Position numbers and translations under genes: made by a program. Shown one piece after another: positions 17,140 through 27,216 of a stretch of DNA of 64,000 nt (the first letter of the stretch is position 1; each line of letters opens with the position of its first letter). This DNA comes from Anaerobacillus alkalilacustris (GTDB lineage Bacteria; Bacillota; Bacilli; Bacillales; Anaerobacillaceae): NCBI RefSeq assembly GCF_001866005.1, contig NZ_MLQR01000050.1, positions 236,839-300,838 on the forward strand, in the 5' to 3' direction. The notes under the pieces are model-generated. The model searched no databases, had not been told where the DNA came from, and saw only the letters and a program-made list of their open reading frames with translations.

Positions 17140-19782
17140 TTATGCTTTCAACTCATCAATTCTCGCTTGCACAGTAGCGCGTTTTTCTAAATAGTCTTTT
17201 TCTTTTGCTTTCTCTTCTTCAATAACCTTAGCAGGCGCTTTAGAAACGAAGCCTTGGTTATTTAATTTCTTTTGTACACGTTCCACTTCACTATTAAGTC
17301 GTTTTAATTCTTTTTCTAGGCGAGCGATTTCTTCATCAAGGTCTAGTAGTCCTGCTAATGGCAAGTACAATTCTACACCAGAAAGAACTGATGACATTGA
17401 TTTTTCTGGTGCTTGAAGATCAGTACCAAGCATTAATTGATCTGGATTACAGAACTTCTCTAAATAACTACGTCCTTCTTCAAGATTGCTTAGTACTTCG
17501 CTATCTTTTGCCTTTATTAACAACTCAATTTTTTTACTCATTGGAACGTTCAACTCTGCTCTTGTATTACGAACAGATCGAATGATTTCCTTAAGTAAAT
17601 TCATTTTCTTTGTTGCTTCTGGGAAAACTTGCGTTTCGTTTCTTACTGGCCAAGGTGCAACTGTAATTGACTCTCCTACATGCGGAAGGTGCTGCCAAAT
17701 TTCTTCTGTAATAAATGGCATAAATGGATGTAACAACTTCATTGTATGATCAAGAACGCAAGCTAAAATTGAACGAGTTGTTTTCTTAGCTTCTTCATCT
17801 TCTCCGTACAAAGGTAATTTCGCCATTTCAATATACCAGTCACAGAAATCATCCCAAATAAAGTTATAAAGTAGACGACCTACTTCACCGAATTCATAGG
17901 CATCAATTAATCGTGTAACATTTTCAATTGTTTCTTGTAGGCGTGTCAATATCCATTGATCTGCTATTGACTTTTTACCAGTAAGATCAATTTCTTCATA
18001 AGTTAAGCCTTCCATATTCATTAATGCAAAGCGGGATGCGTTCCAAATTTTATTCCCGAAATTCCAAGTTGATTCGACTTTTTCCCAATAAAAACGCAAA
18101 TCATTTCCCGGGGAACTTCCCGTTGAGAGGAAGAAACGGAGGGCATCGGCACCGTATTTGTCAATAACATCCATCGGATCAACACCATTTCCTAATGACT
18201 TACTCATTTTACGTCCTTCAGAATCACGTACTAATCCGTGAATAAGCACGTCTTTAAATGGACGTTCACCAGTGAATTCTAGACCTTGGAAAATCATTCG
18301 TGCAACCCAGAAATAAATAATATCATAGCCTGTTACAAGGACATCTGTAGTATAGTAACGGTTGAAATCTTTTGCATCCTTATCTGGCCAACCCATTGTA
18401 GAAAATGGCCATAACGCTGATGAAAACCATGTATCAAGAACATCTTCGTCTTGTGTCCAATTTTCAAGATCTGCTGGTGCTTCATGACCGACATATACTT
18501 CTTTCGTCTCATTATGGTACCAAGCAGGAATACGGTGCCCCCACCATAGCTGACGAGAAATACACCAATCACGAATGTTTTCAATCCAGTGTAAATAAGT
18601 CTTTTCAAAACGTTCAGGGACAAAATTGACTTTCCCTTCCGACTTTTGTAACTTAATCGCTTCCTCTGCAAGAGGTCCCATACGAACAAACCATTGTGTT
18701 GAAAGATATGGCTCGACAACAGCTCCACTACGTTCTGAGTGACCAACTGAATGCAGATGTTCTTCAATTTTAAATAATACTTCTGCATCTTGAAGGTCTT
18801 TTACAATTTGCTTACGGCATTCAAAACGGTCTAAACCTTCATACTTACCTGCATTTTCATTCATTTTTCCTGACTCATCCATAACAAGGATACGTTCAAG
18901 ATTATGACGGTTCCCAATTTCAAAATCATTTGGATCATGGGCTGGAGTAATCTTTACAGCTCCCGAACCAAATTCCATATCTACATAGTCATCAGCAACA
19001 ATTTCGATTTCCCTACCAACAATTGGAAGTTTCACTTTTTTGCCTATTAAATGCTTATAACGCTCATCTTCAGGATGAACAGCTACAGCCGTATCACCTA
19101 ACATTGTTTCTGGTCGAGTTGTCGCCACTTCGATGTAGCCCGTACCATCAGCTAACGGATATTTCATGTGGTAGAAAGCACCTTGAACATCCTTATAAAT
19201 AACTTCAATATCCGATAATGCCGTTTTTGTTTGAGGATCCCAGTTAATAATATACTCACCACGGTAGATAAGTCCTTTTTCATAAAGCTTAACAAAAACT
19301 TCACGAACAGCTTTTGACAATCCCTCATCTAGCGTAAATCGTTCACGAGAATAATCTAAGGATAAACCAAGCTTAGACCACTGCTTACGAATAAAATCAG
19401 CATATTCGTGCTTCCATTCCCATGATTTCTCTAGAAATTTTTCTCTACCTAAGTCATACCGACTGATCCCTTCTTCACGAAGCTTACCTTCAACTTTTGC
19501 TTGTGTCGCAATCCCAGCATGATCCATTCCAGGTAGCCATAACGCGTCATAACCTTGCATTCGCTTTGTACGTATTAATATATCTTGTAACGTCGTGTCC
19601 CACGCGTGACCTAAATGAAGTTTTCCTGTCACGTTTGGTGGTGGTATTACAATTGTATATGGCTTTTTACCTTCTTCACCTTTCGCTTCGAAAAATTTCC
19701 CATCTAACCAGTACGGATACCATTTGGCTTCCGTAGCTTTTGGATCATACTTTGTTGGCATTGATAAATCTTGATTTGCCAT
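17140..19782 (-). CDS. valS: Valyl-tRNA synthetase
   Basis: Class Ia synthetase, 880 residues, the same as B. subtilis ValS. It has the HIGH-type motif K-L-H-L-G-H-A-W near 55, a CP1 editing domain (about 150-350), K-M-S-K-S near 525, an anticodon-binding domain, and the C-terminal coiled coil characteristic of ValS (last about 70 residues). GGGAGG precedes the ATG. It is controlled by a T-box leader about 155 bp upstream; a decayed repeat fills the space between that terminator and the start codon. Confidence 0.97.
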   Translation of the reverse strand: MANQDLSMPTKYDPKATEAKWYPYWLDGKFFEAKGEEGKKPYTIVIPPPNVTGKLHLGHAWDTTLQDILIRTKRMQGYDALWLPGMDHAGIATQAKVEGKLREEGISRYDLGREKFLEKSWEWKHEYADFIRKQWSKLGLSLDYSRERFTLDEGLSKAVREVFVKLYEKGLIYRGEYIINWDPQTKTALSDIEVIYKDVQGAFYHMKYPLADGTGYIEVATTRPETMLGDTAVAVHPEDERYKHLIGKKVKLPIVGREIEIVADDYVDMEFGSGAVKITPAHDPNDFEIGNRHNLERILVMDESGKMNENAGKYEGLDRFECRKQIVKDLQDAEVLFKIEEHLHSVGHSERSGAVVEPYLSTQWFVRMGPLAEEAIKLQKSEGKVNFVPERFEKTYLHWIENIRDWCISRQLWWGHRIPAWYHNETKEVYVGHEAPADLENWTQDEDVLDTWFSSALWPFSTMGWPDKDAKDFNRYYTTDVLVTGYDIIYFWVARMIFQGLEFTGERPFKDVLIHGLVRDSEGRKMSKSLGNGVDPMDVIDKYGADALRFFLSTGSSPGNDLRFYWEKVESTWNFGNKIWNASRFALMNMEGLTYEEIDLTGKKSIADQWILTRLQETIENVTRLIDAYEFGEVGRLLYNFIWDDFCDWYIEMAKLPLYGEDEEAKKTTRSILACVLDHTMKLLHPFMPFITEEIWQHLPHVGESITVAPWPVRNETQVFPEATKKMNLLKEIIRSVRNTRAELNVPMSKKIELLIKAKDSEVLSNLEEGRSYLEKFCNPDQLMLGTDLQAPEKSMSSVLSGVELYLPLAGLLDLDEEIARLEKELKRLNSEVERVQKKLNNQGFVSKAPAKVIEEEKAKEKDYLEKRATVQARIDELKA

Positions 19783-19801
19783 CTCTTATTTCCTCCCTTT
19801 T

Positions 19802-19932
19802 AGAAAAGTGCAAGCACCTTATTCACACACTAAAAGCACTGACGATTTATTACATAAGTAAGTTAAAGTGCCTTCAACTGAGTAAACACTGGCTAACCAC
19901 CTTTCAAACTTAAATAAGTTATTTTTTCAAAA
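19802..19932 (+). repeat. Decayed copy of repeat family R
   Basis: Begins GAAAAGTGCAAGCACCTTAT, close to the family start GAAAAGCGCAAGCACCTTGG, and ends with GGCTAACCACCTTTCAAACT, a degraded form of the conserved end. The orientation matches the full copies, and its end lies against the T-tract of the valS T-box terminator. The middle is lost. Individually weak evidence; the position supports it. Confidence 0.4.
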
Positions 19933-19935
19933 ATA

Positions 19936-20216
19936 AAAAACTCCCCCATCCTCAAAGGACGAAGAGAGTTGATTCGCGGTACCACCTTTGTTTGCTATAA
20001 TTCTAATAAAAATGAATTAAAATAGCACACTTCATTTATGTAACGGTTATGTAACCGGCTTTTCTTACTAATATAAAAATTTCAGAAAAGCAGCTCCAGG
20101 GCGACCTTCCATTTTTCGTACCAAAAAAATCTCTCAGCAAAAGATACCTTACTAGTAGGCATCTTTGATTTTTCTCTCTGATGGTCTTACAAATGTACTC
20201 TTCCCATTCTAAGCAG
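19936..20216 (-). promoter_or_regulatory. T-box leader of valS
   Basis: The minus strand carries the T-box AAAGGTGGTACCGCG (complement around 19974-19988), then a terminator at 19939-19970 in which AACTC..CTTCGTCC pairs with GGATGGGG..GAGTT before TTTTTTA. Upstream an AGAGA-type stem I segment is visible near 20180. A candidate specifier is GUC (Val), complement of 20103-20105, in GGAAGGUCGCC. Uncharged tRNA-Val would stabilise the antiterminator and raise valS expression. The specifier assignment is moderate. Confidence 0.88.
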
Positions 20217-20557
20217 ATAAATATTCACTTCAAATGTGTAATAACATTTTACATGTAATAACAAAAAAACGTCAATAGGTGACATCAAAATTTACTAGCA
20301 TTATTTCCAAAATATCTTGTTCCATACATAAAGTAAATATTTTGACGTTCGAGAGAACAAAACATACACTTTCCCGTTCTTACATCTCAGTAAATCAAAT
20401 TGTTTTCAATTCATCTTAAAAAATATATTCACTCGCCTAACTTAGTAGCATATCATAAATATTAGAGGAGCTTTACTTTCAGCAAATCCCTTATTAAGAA
20501 ACGTTTGTTTACTTTAGCTCTAGTTATAAAAAAATTTACTTTTTATTCGAGTGAATT

Positions 20558-20637
20558 TCATAGTTATCAATACCGAGACGCATAATCTATATCTATTACG
20601 AATAGTTTAGCGTAAATAGTTATAGTATCTTAGTAGA
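20558..20637 (+). repeat. Short dispersed repeat S, copy A
   Basis: Starts GAGTGAATTTCATAGTTATC and ends TAGTATCTTAGTAG. Copies B (26117) and C (40234) share both ends and the spacing of about 65-75 nt. It lies in the 20217-20696 intergenic stretch, where nothing else is recognised. Confidence 0.55.
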
Positions 20638-20696
20638 GAAAATATTGAATGAAATTCATTATACGAACAAGAAATATAGAATAAGGAGGATGACTT

Positions 20697-20888
20697 TTGG
20701 TGTTTAAAAAAGGTAAATATCGACTTCCTCTTTGGTTACGGAGAGTCCGTGATGCCGGCTATCAATTTTTAATCCCATTATCAATGTTTCAACTAATTAG
20801 AACAATTTTATTTCCCACAACCATTGATGTAGTTATCCTGGCCATACTAGTTGTATTATATTTAACGTACGTTGCTGGAGTGCTATAA
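20697..20888 (+). CDS. Small single-span membrane protein
   Basis: 63 residues. A basic, Tyr/Arg-rich N-terminus (K-K-G-K-Y-R-L-P-L-W) is followed by a likely membrane segment from about 35 to 60 ending in V-A-G-V-L. A strong AAGGAGG at 20683-20689 lies 7 nt before TTG (20697) and 10 nt before GTG (20700); either may be used. Not recognised. It is convergent with ysxE and shares the palindromic terminator at 21075. Confidence 0.7.
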   Translation: MVFKKGKYRLPLWLRRVRDAGYQFLIPLSMFQLIRTILFPTTIDVVILAILVVLYLTYVAGVL

Positions 20889-21074
20889 CAAATCTCGGTG
20901 AAGAACAAACAAGAATACCTTTTCGACTGAAAATAACACTCTGTAGTCTTCTAGAACAAGGAGTATATTTATAAAGTTAACAGAGGGTAAGTAATTAGGA
21001 TTCTTGTAGGCGCTGATGCTAGACTGATCAAAAACTAATCAATACTAGTTTCACATCATTCTTTGATAAACCTT

Positions 21075-21115
21075 AAGAAAGCAGTCAACCTATTCAGATG
21101 GTTGACTGCTTTCTT
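21075..21115. terminator. Bidirectional terminator overlapping the ysxE stop
   Basis: AAGAAAGCAGTCAACC at 21075 and its perfect complement GGTTGACTGCTTTCTT at 21100 give 16-bp arms with a 9-nt loop. The ysxE stop codon lies in the loop. T-rich on the plus side (TTCTTTCTTT). Confidence 0.85.
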
Positions 21116-22118
21116 TCTTTAGAAGTATATTATGAATAAAGTGATTTACTCTTGTCATTGTGATGATACGTTTTTCAAGAATTTGTACGTATTGTAATTC
21201 AGTTATACTACCATCTCTACGATTATAATGATCGACACAGTTGTAGATAAGCTCAGGATAAATTAAATAGCTTGCAAATAATTTCTTCTCTTCCTCTTCA
21301 AGAAGTAAGTACCTCTCGTATGTCCCAAGCCAATCAGCTCCTTGATCTTCTTTCCACAACGTATACTGGAAAGATTTTCGAAAAGAAATGGCTAAATCTC
21401 TTACTGGTGTATCTAATACTGCTTTTTCAAAATTGAATAAATAACCATATCCATTTGGATGATAGAAGATATGAGAACGATCTAACTTTCCATGACAAAG
21501 TACAGCACGAAAAGTTTGTTTTTCAAGACAGTCATCATACCATTCCTTTAAGTAATTTGAAGCAGTATTTGCTAATTGCTCCATTCTGCTGTAGTGGGTT
21601 AGGAACGTAAGCTCAAAGGGTGACATATAAGTTTTTCGTTCACACAGTTCCGCAAAGTATTCCATTTCTAACCGTCTCTTTTCCCATCTTTTCAATAATT
21701 CTTGATATGAATTTTCAATTGTATCTTTTGAAAACTCTTGAGGTTTTACGGTTAAACTATGAAGTTTTCCCAACTGTCGAAACAGAATTATTTCTTTTTT
21801 CTCATCAGGTACTTCAGCTTCTTCCCAAAACCACGGCTGTAAATAGAATGTTTTATTACCGTGAGTAATCGTTAAGTCTCCATATTTGTTAGGTATGACT
21901 GGAACTACTTGATAATAATCAATTTTTTCTAATCTTCTCATTACATGAGAAAACCAATTAGCTTGCTCCTGTGTCATATTAGACTCTTTTAATGCAAAAG
22001 TACCTTTAGGTGAGGTAATTTTTTTAACTTTGCCAAATTGCTCAATTTTTCCTGGATACAAATCATATTGAAAAAGGATATGCCCTATAGAGTTCCGGGG
22101 GGCTGCATTATTAATCAT
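21090..22118 (-). CDS. ysxE: Spore coat protein YsxE (CotS/CotI kinase-like family)
   Basis: 342 residues with an aminoglycoside-phosphotransferase-like fold. An N-lobe with a K-E-S strand precedes a C-lobe with L-C-H-G-K-L-D-R-S-H-I-F, where kinases have H-G-D-L-x-x-x-N, and L-F-N-F-E-K-A in place of I-D-F. The replaced Asp and Asn suggest a structural rather than catalytic protein, as for other YsxE. In B. subtilis YsxE is a SpoVID-dependent coat protein encoded just after spoVID. Here a second gene lies between them and overlaps this start by 4 nt (ATGA). Confidence 0.88.
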   Translation of the reverse strand: MINNAAPRNSIGHILFQYDLYPGKIEQFGKVKKITSPKGTFALKESNMTQEQANWFSHVMRRLEKIDYYQVVPVIPNKYGDLTITHGNKTFYLQPWFWEEAEVPDEKKEIILFRQLGKLHSLTVKPQEFSKDTIENSYQELLKRWEKRRLEMEYFAELCERKTYMSPFELTFLTHYSRMEQLANTASNYLKEWYDDCLEKQTFRAVLCHGKLDRSHIFYHPNGYGYLFNFEKAVLDTPVRDLAISFRKSFQYTLWKEDQGADWLGTYERYLLLEEEEKKLFASYLIYPELIYNCVDHYNRRDGSITELQYVQILEKRIITMTRVNHFIHNILLKKESSQPSE

Positions 22119-23044
22119 TTGGCCACCACCCTTTCTCCGTCTTTTTCAATCCACTTACTTAATAATATCACTAGTTCTCGAGTTGTTTTCCACCTACTGA
22201 AATATTGATTAATAATTTCCGGCATTTCATTAACACTTTTGCATGTAAATAATTTGGCAACTGTCTCTTCAAACTCATGTGGCATTAACAATTCTGATAA
22301 CAACAATAGGCCATGGTCTTCTTTTAATGAAAAGTATCGATTAATCGAATCAAGTAATTCTACTGTTGAGTGATTCCCGTTCTTACTATACCACTTCTCT
22401 AGTAGATTTCTAATTGTTTTATAACCTCTTATCGGCTGTTCACTGCCACAAATCCAATACAAGTGAAAAAAAACTTGCCTTGCATCTTCTAGTTTTGAAA
22501 AATTTGTTAGGACAGGAAGTTTCTTTTCTTGGACACGTTTTTGTATCAAATTTGCTTTTTCGTTTCTCTTTTTCGCTTCAAGGTAGCTTCGCTCTAAGAC
22601 AAGCTTAGCCATTGGATCTAGTAAGGAGAGCTGCTCTAGGCTCCCCCTTACTGTTTTTAATGGCAAAGGTTCACTTTTTTTGAAACAATGATTTTCATTA
22701 CTTTGGTTTATGCCATAAGTCAAAGCATGACCGATTAATCTACCCCACTCTTGTTCTTTTCCTTTAGTCGGATAAGGTTCAACAATTTCATCATGAATTG
22801 AAACGAAGTCTTTATCACAAATGAAAAATGGCTTCCTATCTCTCGTACGGATCATACGGTCTAACAAAAATCCAGACTGTTTACTAATTTCATCACGCCA
22901 ATTAACATGCCACTCGAGTAGCTGTTTATCTTTCCAAATACGGATCCTTTTCTTACCTCTTTCGCTTTGAAAAATCGTATTTTCCTTTATCCACGTTAGT
23001 TCAGAAAGGTCATATTCCATTTTGATTCGACTCAACATATCCAT
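22115..23044 (-). CDS. Uncharacterised gene between spoVID and ysxE, coat-kinase-like
   Basis: 309 residues, hydrophilic and basic, no signal or membrane segment. The N-terminal 90 residues (W-I-K-E-N-T-I-F.. R-I-R-I-W-K-D-K.. F-F-I-C-D-K-D-F) have the strand pattern of a kinase N-lobe with a Lys on strand 3. The C-terminal half is helical (L-L-E-K-W-Y..). I see no catalytic loop. It may be a degenerate CotS-family relative made in the mother cell, to judge from its place between two coat genes and its 4-nt overlap with ysxE. GGGAG lies before the ATG. The function is inference. Confidence 0.75.
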   Translation of the reverse strand: MDMLSRIKMEYDLSELTWIKENTIFQSERGKKRIRIWKDKQLLEWHVNWRDEISKQSGFLLDRMIRTRDRKPFFICDKDFVSIHDEIVEPYPTKGKEQEWGRLIGHALTYGINQSNENHCFKKSEPLPLKTVRGSLEQLSLLDPMAKLVLERSYLEAKKRNEKANLIQKRVQEKKLPVLTNFSKLEDARQVFFHLYWICGSEQPIRGYKTIRNLLEKWYSKNGNHSTVELLDSINRYFSLKEDHGLLLLSELLMPHEFEETVAKLFTCKSVNEMPEIINQYFSRWKTTRELVILLSKWIEKDGERVVAK

Positions 23045-23068
23045 AATTATTTCTCCCTATCATATTGC

Positions 23069-24337
23069 TTATTTTGGAACTGGAATATATAAAATCTGAC
23101 CTTCTTTTACTTCTCCATCATCAAGTCGATTAACCTTAATTAGAGCACTTTGGGTAATTTCATACCTCGCTGCAATTGTATCTAATGTTTCACTTTCTTG
23201 AATGATGCACATTTTTAATTTCTTAAATTCTTCCTCTTCACCTTTTGAAAGCATTTTTGTTAAGTACAATGCATTCTCTTCTCTAGGCGGTGTTTCTACT
23301 TCTTCTTGCTCTTCATCCACTAGAGAAACTTCAGTAACATCAACTTCTGCTTCCTCAAGTCTTTCTTCGTCTTTGACAACTTGCTTTCTATCGCCAGCAA
23401 GGCTTTTTAACGTACTAAATGATTGATCTTTATCTTCTAGTGGTTCTTTATTTTCTTCTACCACTACTTCTTGTTTAGGTCGTTTTTTTATAACCCCAAA
23501 TGCTATTGCTGGTGATTTCACTTTCTCAGTAACTTCGTTTGTTACCTCAACTTCCTCGCTTACTTCTTCTGTTTCTTCCGCTAAAACCTCTTCTGTTCTT
23601 TCTTCTTTAGCATCATTTTCTTCCTCTAAGCTAGCTTCTACCGGTTCTTCTACATCGTCCTCTACGGAATTAAATTCTTCAATATTGTCTTCTGATTCCC
23701 CTTCTTCATATCGTACTTCTTCACTAGGAAATGGTACTACAGTATCTTCCTGATTATATGCTTCATAATGGAAAGTACGTTCTTCATTTTCTAGCGCTGT
23801 ATCTTGTTCTTTTGTATCTGTTCCTTCTTCATAGTATGGGTTAAAAGTATCAACTGCTGGTTCTTCTGAATATTGGGCATCTCTTTGGGCCTTTCCTGAA
23901 GACATCCCCGTAATTGCAATATCTGCAGTTAGCTGAATACAACCTCTTTCCGGTAAATCGTAATCAAAAGACTCAACTATCACATATATTTCGTCTAATC
24001 TCCTAATACGTTCCTGTGGAATGGTCACATCAATTGGGAAATAATGCTTAATTTCACCCGTACCGTCTGAATTTAAGGTTACTTCTTCAATTGAACGATA
24101 AGCAACTTGATCACTAAGAGAGTCACTTTCCTTTTCACTAGAATTGCTATTACCATTGGAGCGGTATTCACCAGTTAGCTTTAATCCACCTCGAATTAAA
24201 ACGTAATCTCCATTTTCTTGTACTGTTATTTCCGGATCTAGTGACAAAGATACAATTTCGTCTACTTCCTGACCTTTATTTAGCCACACTGATTCTTCGA
24301 TGGAAAATGATAGCTTTGATGAATGATCTTGTGTCAA
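23069..24337 (-). CDS. spoVID: Stage VI sporulation protein D (coat morphogenetic)
   Basis: SpoVID drives encasement of the forespore by coat proteins with SpoIVA and SafA. The 422 residues show the conserved N-terminal beta-rich domain (about 5-165, starting L-S-F-S-I-E-E-S-V-W). A very acidic, Glu/Val-rich middle (about 180-350) follows, then a C-terminal LysM domain (about 375-422, with L-D-T-I-A-A-R-Y and Q-I-L-Y-I-P-V). The start is TTG, with GGAGG 8 nt upstream. It lies downstream of the hem operon terminator, so it is separately transcribed, presumably by SigE. Confidence 0.95.
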   Translation of the reverse strand: MTQDHSSKLSFSIEESVWLNKGQEVDEIVSLSLDPEITVQENGDYVLIRGGLKLTGEYRSNGNSNSSEKESDSLSDQVAYRSIEEVTLNSDGTGEIKHYFPIDVTIPQERIRRLDEIYVIVESFDYDLPERGCIQLTADIAITGMSSGKAQRDAQYSEEPAVDTFNPYYEEGTDTKEQDTALENEERTFHYEAYNQEDTVVPFPSEEVRYEEGESEDNIEEFNSVEDDVEEPVEASLEEENDAKEERTEEVLAEETEEVSEEVEVTNEVTEKVKSPAIAFGVIKKRPKQEVVVEENKEPLEDKDQSFSTLKSLAGDRKQVVKDEERLEEAEVDVTEVSLVDEEQEEVETPPREENALYLTKMLSKGEEEEFKKLKMCIIQESETLDTIAARYEITQSALIKVNRLDDGEVKEGQILYIPVPK

Positions 24338-24508
24338 CTACCTCTCCTCCTCTATTTAAATTTAAGTAATTCCGCAAAAACTTAAGGACACGTCCTCGTT
24401 AAACGGACTTATACCAATACGTTACAGATGTATGACAGAACTCAGTAAAATATGATTACTTTCATGAATTTCTATATTTTCGAGGCGAATAGAGAAATTA
24501 ACAAAAAG

Positions 24509-24546
24509 TAAAAAGGCCCAACACAATAAATGTGCTAGGCCTCTTT
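24509..24546 (-). terminator. Terminator of the hem operon
   Basis: Minus-strand AGAGGCCTAGCACA..TGTGTTGGGCCTTTTT hairpin with a TTTAT loop, followed by TTTTTACTTTTT. The structured repeat X1 lies between hemL and this site, so it would be part of the hem mRNA 3' region. Confidence 0.85.
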
Positions 24547-24554
24547 CGTTCAAT

Positions 24555-24752
24555 TATCCCCACTCTTATGGGGCAGTAAGACCCCACCTCAAAATTTGAG
24601 AGAATTGAAAAGTTTAGGTGGAGGATTAACTGCTCCTTAAGGTCCGATATAGAATAACTTTCACCAGTGAAAGCCGATGACTAGTTAATCATATGTCCGT
24701 GGTATAAGTAAAACTAACAATCAGTGGAGATCAAGGCCTCCATGATTGTTAG
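24555..24752 (+). repeat. Structured dispersed repeat X, copy 1
   Basis: About 200 bp homologous over its full length to 60131-60328 in the same orientation. Shared blocks include AAAAGTTTAGGT, GGATTAACTGC, TCCGATATAGAATAA, CAGTGAAAGC, ATGACTAGTTA and GTGGTATAAGT. It folds strongly: GGGGCAGT..ACTGCTCC, CCACCT..AGGTGG, TTTCAC..GTGAAA, and a terminal AACTAACAATCA..TGATTGTTAGTT stem. No open frame. Such compact structured elements resemble ends of IS200/IS605-type elements; that identity is inference. Confidence 0.8.
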
Positions 24753-24783
24753 TTCAGTCTTATAAAACTTTTTAAAATTATCT

Positions 24784-26073
24784 TTATTCAACTAATTTTG
24801 CAAAAACCTTATTAGCTGCTGCAATCGTTTTTTCAATATCTTCATCGGTATGTTTAGTCGAAAGGAACATACCTTCAAATTGTGAAGGTGGTAAAGATAT
24901 TCCTTCTTCAATCATGTAACGGAAATAAGTTGCGAAACTCTCAAGATCAGATGTCTTGGCTTTATCGTAATTAATCACTTCTTCTCCTGTAAAGAAAAAG
25001 CCAACCATAGACCCCGCCTGACTTGTATAATGTGGGATCCCATATTTAGTTGCCGCTTCTGATAAACCGTTAGCTAATTTAATACCAAGGCGTTCAAACT
25101 CAGCATAGTGAGCTTCCGTTAGTTGCGATAGAGTCTCGTATCCCGCAGTCATTGCCAAAGGATTTCCAGAAAGTGTACCAGCTTGATATATCGGGCCACT
25201 TGGAGCAATCATCTCCATAATTTCACGTTTCCCACCGTACGCTCCAACCGGCAGTCCTCCACCAATTACTTTTCCTAAACAAGTAAGGTCTGGGGTAATT
25301 CCTAGTACACCTTGTGCACAGTGGTAGCCAACACGGAAACCTGTCATAACCTCATCAAAAATAAGGAGGGTACCATTTTGTTCGGTAATTTCACGTACGC
25401 TTTCTAAAAAGCCTGGTAAAGGACGTACAACTCCCATGTTACCAGCAACTGGTTCTATAATTACAGCGGCAATGTCATCACCATATTGTTCAAAAGCATA
25501 CCGCAAGCTTTCTAAATCGTTGTATGGGACAGTTAACGTATTCATAGCTACTGCTTCAGGTACTCCAGGGCTATCCGGTAAACCAAGAGTCGCTACACCG
25601 GAACCTGCTTTAATAAGGAGAGAATCTCCATGCCCATGATAACAGCCCTCAAACTTAATAATTTTATTTCGCCCTGTATAGCCCCGCGCTAAACGTAATG
25701 CGCTCATTGTAGCTTCCGTACCAGAGTTAACCATGCGAACAACTTCAACTGAAGGAACACGACTGATTACAAGTTCAGCCATTTTGGTTTCTAATTCACT
25801 AGGAGCACCAAAGCTAGTTCCTAATTCGGCAGTCTTTTTCAAAGCTTCAACGACTTGCTCATCAGCATGGCCTAATACAAGTGGCCCCCAGGAAAGTACA
25901 TAATCAATATACTCATTGCCATCAATATCATAAATTTTAGATCCTTTACCTCGTTCCATAAATATAGGATCCATTTTCACTGATTTAAACGCGCGTACAG
26001 GACTATTAACCCCCCCTGGCATTAATGATTTTGCTCTATTAAATGCTGCCGTCGATTTTTCAAATGATTTCAT
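24784..26073 (-). CDS. hemL: Glutamate-1-semialdehyde 2,1-aminomutase
   Basis: PLP enzyme converting glutamate-1-semialdehyde to 5-aminolevulinate. In 429 residues it has the N-terminal [11 protein letters not shown] signature, the Asp in F-D-E-V-M-T-G-F-R, and the PLP Lys in [11 protein letters not shown] near 268. GGGGG precedes the ATG. It is the last gene of hemAXCDBL, 171 nt after hemB; that gap holds repeat S copy B. Confidence 0.97.
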   Translation of the reverse strand: MKSFEKSTAAFNRAKSLMPGGVNSPVRAFKSVKMDPIFMERGKGSKIYDIDGNEYIDYVLSWGPLVLGHADEQVVEALKKTAELGTSFGAPSELETKMAELVISRVPSVEVVRMVNSGTEATMSALRLARGYTGRNKIIKFEGCYHGHGDSLLIKAGSGVATLGLPDSPGVPEAVAMNTLTVPYNDLESLRYAFEQYGDDIAAVIIEPVAGNMGVVRPLPGFLESVREITEQNGTLLIFDEVMTGFRVGYHCAQGVLGITPDLTCLGKVIGGGLPVGAYGGKREIMEMIAPSGPIYQAGTLSGNPLAMTAGYETLSQLTEAHYAEFERLGIKLANGLSEAATKYGIPHYTSQAGSMVGFFFTGEEVINYDKAKTSDLESFATYFRYMIEEGISLPPSQFEGMFLSTKHTDEDIEKTIAAANKVFAKLVE

Positions 26074-26116
26074 TTATATCCCCCTCTACAATGTAAATAT
26101 CATATTTTTTACTAGA

Positions 26117-26208
26117 TGAGTGAATATCATAATTCCATTAATCTAGCGACATCAAACTATATCTAGTTGAAAAAGCACTAATTCAACCAGAAATAGTATC
26201 TTAGTTAC
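26117..26208 (+). repeat. Short dispersed repeat S, copy B
   Basis: GAGTGAATATCATAATTCCA at the start and AATAGTATCTTAGTTA at the end, with an internal GTTGAA..TTCAAC inverted repeat. Homologous to 20558 and 40234. It lies in the hemB-hemL gap, thus inside the hem transcript. Confidence 0.55.
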
Positions 26209-26244
26209 GTAAAAAATGTATTATGAAATCCAAAAAATATTAAG

Positions 26245-27216
26245 TTATTCGCTTAACCATCTTGCTACATCTTTAGCGAAGTATGTAATGATTAAATCAG
26301 CACCCGCACGTTTCATGCTTATTAGTTTTTCCATCACTACAGCTTTTTCATCAATCCAACCATTTAAGCTTGCACCTTTAATCATCGAATACTCGCCACT
26401 AACATTATAAGCTACTACTGGGTATGTAAAGTTATCCTTTACTTCACGGATGATATCTAGGTATGATAATGCCGGTTTTACAATTAAGAAGTCAGCTCCC
26501 TCAAGAACATCGCTCTTTGCTTCACGTAGTGCTTCTAAGCGATTAGCTGGATCCATTTGATACGTTTTTCGATCACCAAATGAAGGCGCACTATGAGCTG
26601 CATCACGAAACGGCCCATAAAATGAAGAAGAGTATTTTACTGCATATGACATAATCGGAATATGACTAAAGCCAGCTTCATCTAACCCCACTCGAATTGC
26701 CGCAACAAATCCGTCCATCATATTTGAAGGTGCAATTACATCAGCCCCTGCCTTCGCTTGAGAGACAGCCGTTTTACTGAGAAGTTCAAGTGTTGGATCA
26801 TTCAAGATGATACCTTCTTCTATCACGCCACAATGTCCGTGGTTTGTAAATTGACAAAGGCATGTATCAGCAATAACTACTAGCTCATTATTTACCTCTT
26901 TAATTTTTTTAATAGCTTGTTGAACAATACCATTTTCACAATATGCACTTGTACCTACCTCATCTTTTTCTTTCGGAACACCAAATACAATTACTGAGAC
27001 GATACCTAAATCTGTAATCGTTTGAATTTCTTCTTCTAATAAATCTAAAGAAATTTGATATACTCCAGGCATTGAAGAAACTTCATTTTTAATATTTTCT
27101 CCTTCTTTAACAAAGATAGGATATATTAAGTCTTCTTTTTTTAAAACTGTTTCTCTGACCATTGAACGAAGGTTTTTTGACGATCGTAAACGGCGATGTC
27201 TTTTAAACTCTAACAT
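26245..27216 (-). CDS. hemB: Porphobilinogen synthase
   Basis: Condenses two 5-aminolevulinates to porphobilinogen. The 323 residues carry the metal-binding [13 protein letters not shown] motif (zinc-type cysteines), the first Schiff-base Lys in S-Y-A-V-K-Y-S-S, and the second in L-I-V-K-P-A-L-S-Y near 250. The ATG immediately follows the hemD stop, with GGAGG inside the hemD end. Confidence 0.97.
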   Translation of the reverse strand: MLEFKRHRRLRSSKNLRSMVRETVLKKEDLIYPIFVKEGENIKNEVSSMPGVYQISLDLLEEEIQTITDLGIVSVIVFGVPKEKDEVGTSAYCENGIVQQAIKKIKEVNNELVVIADTCLCQFTNHGHCGVIEEGIILNDPTLELLSKTAVSQAKAGADVIAPSNMMDGFVAAIRVGLDEAGFSHIPIMSYAVKYSSSFYGPFRDAAHSAPSFGDRKTYQMDPANRLEALREAKSDVLEGADFLIVKPALSYLDIIREVKDNFTYPVVAYNVSGEYSMIKGASLNGWIDEKAVVMEKLISMKRAGADLIITYFAKDVARWLSE

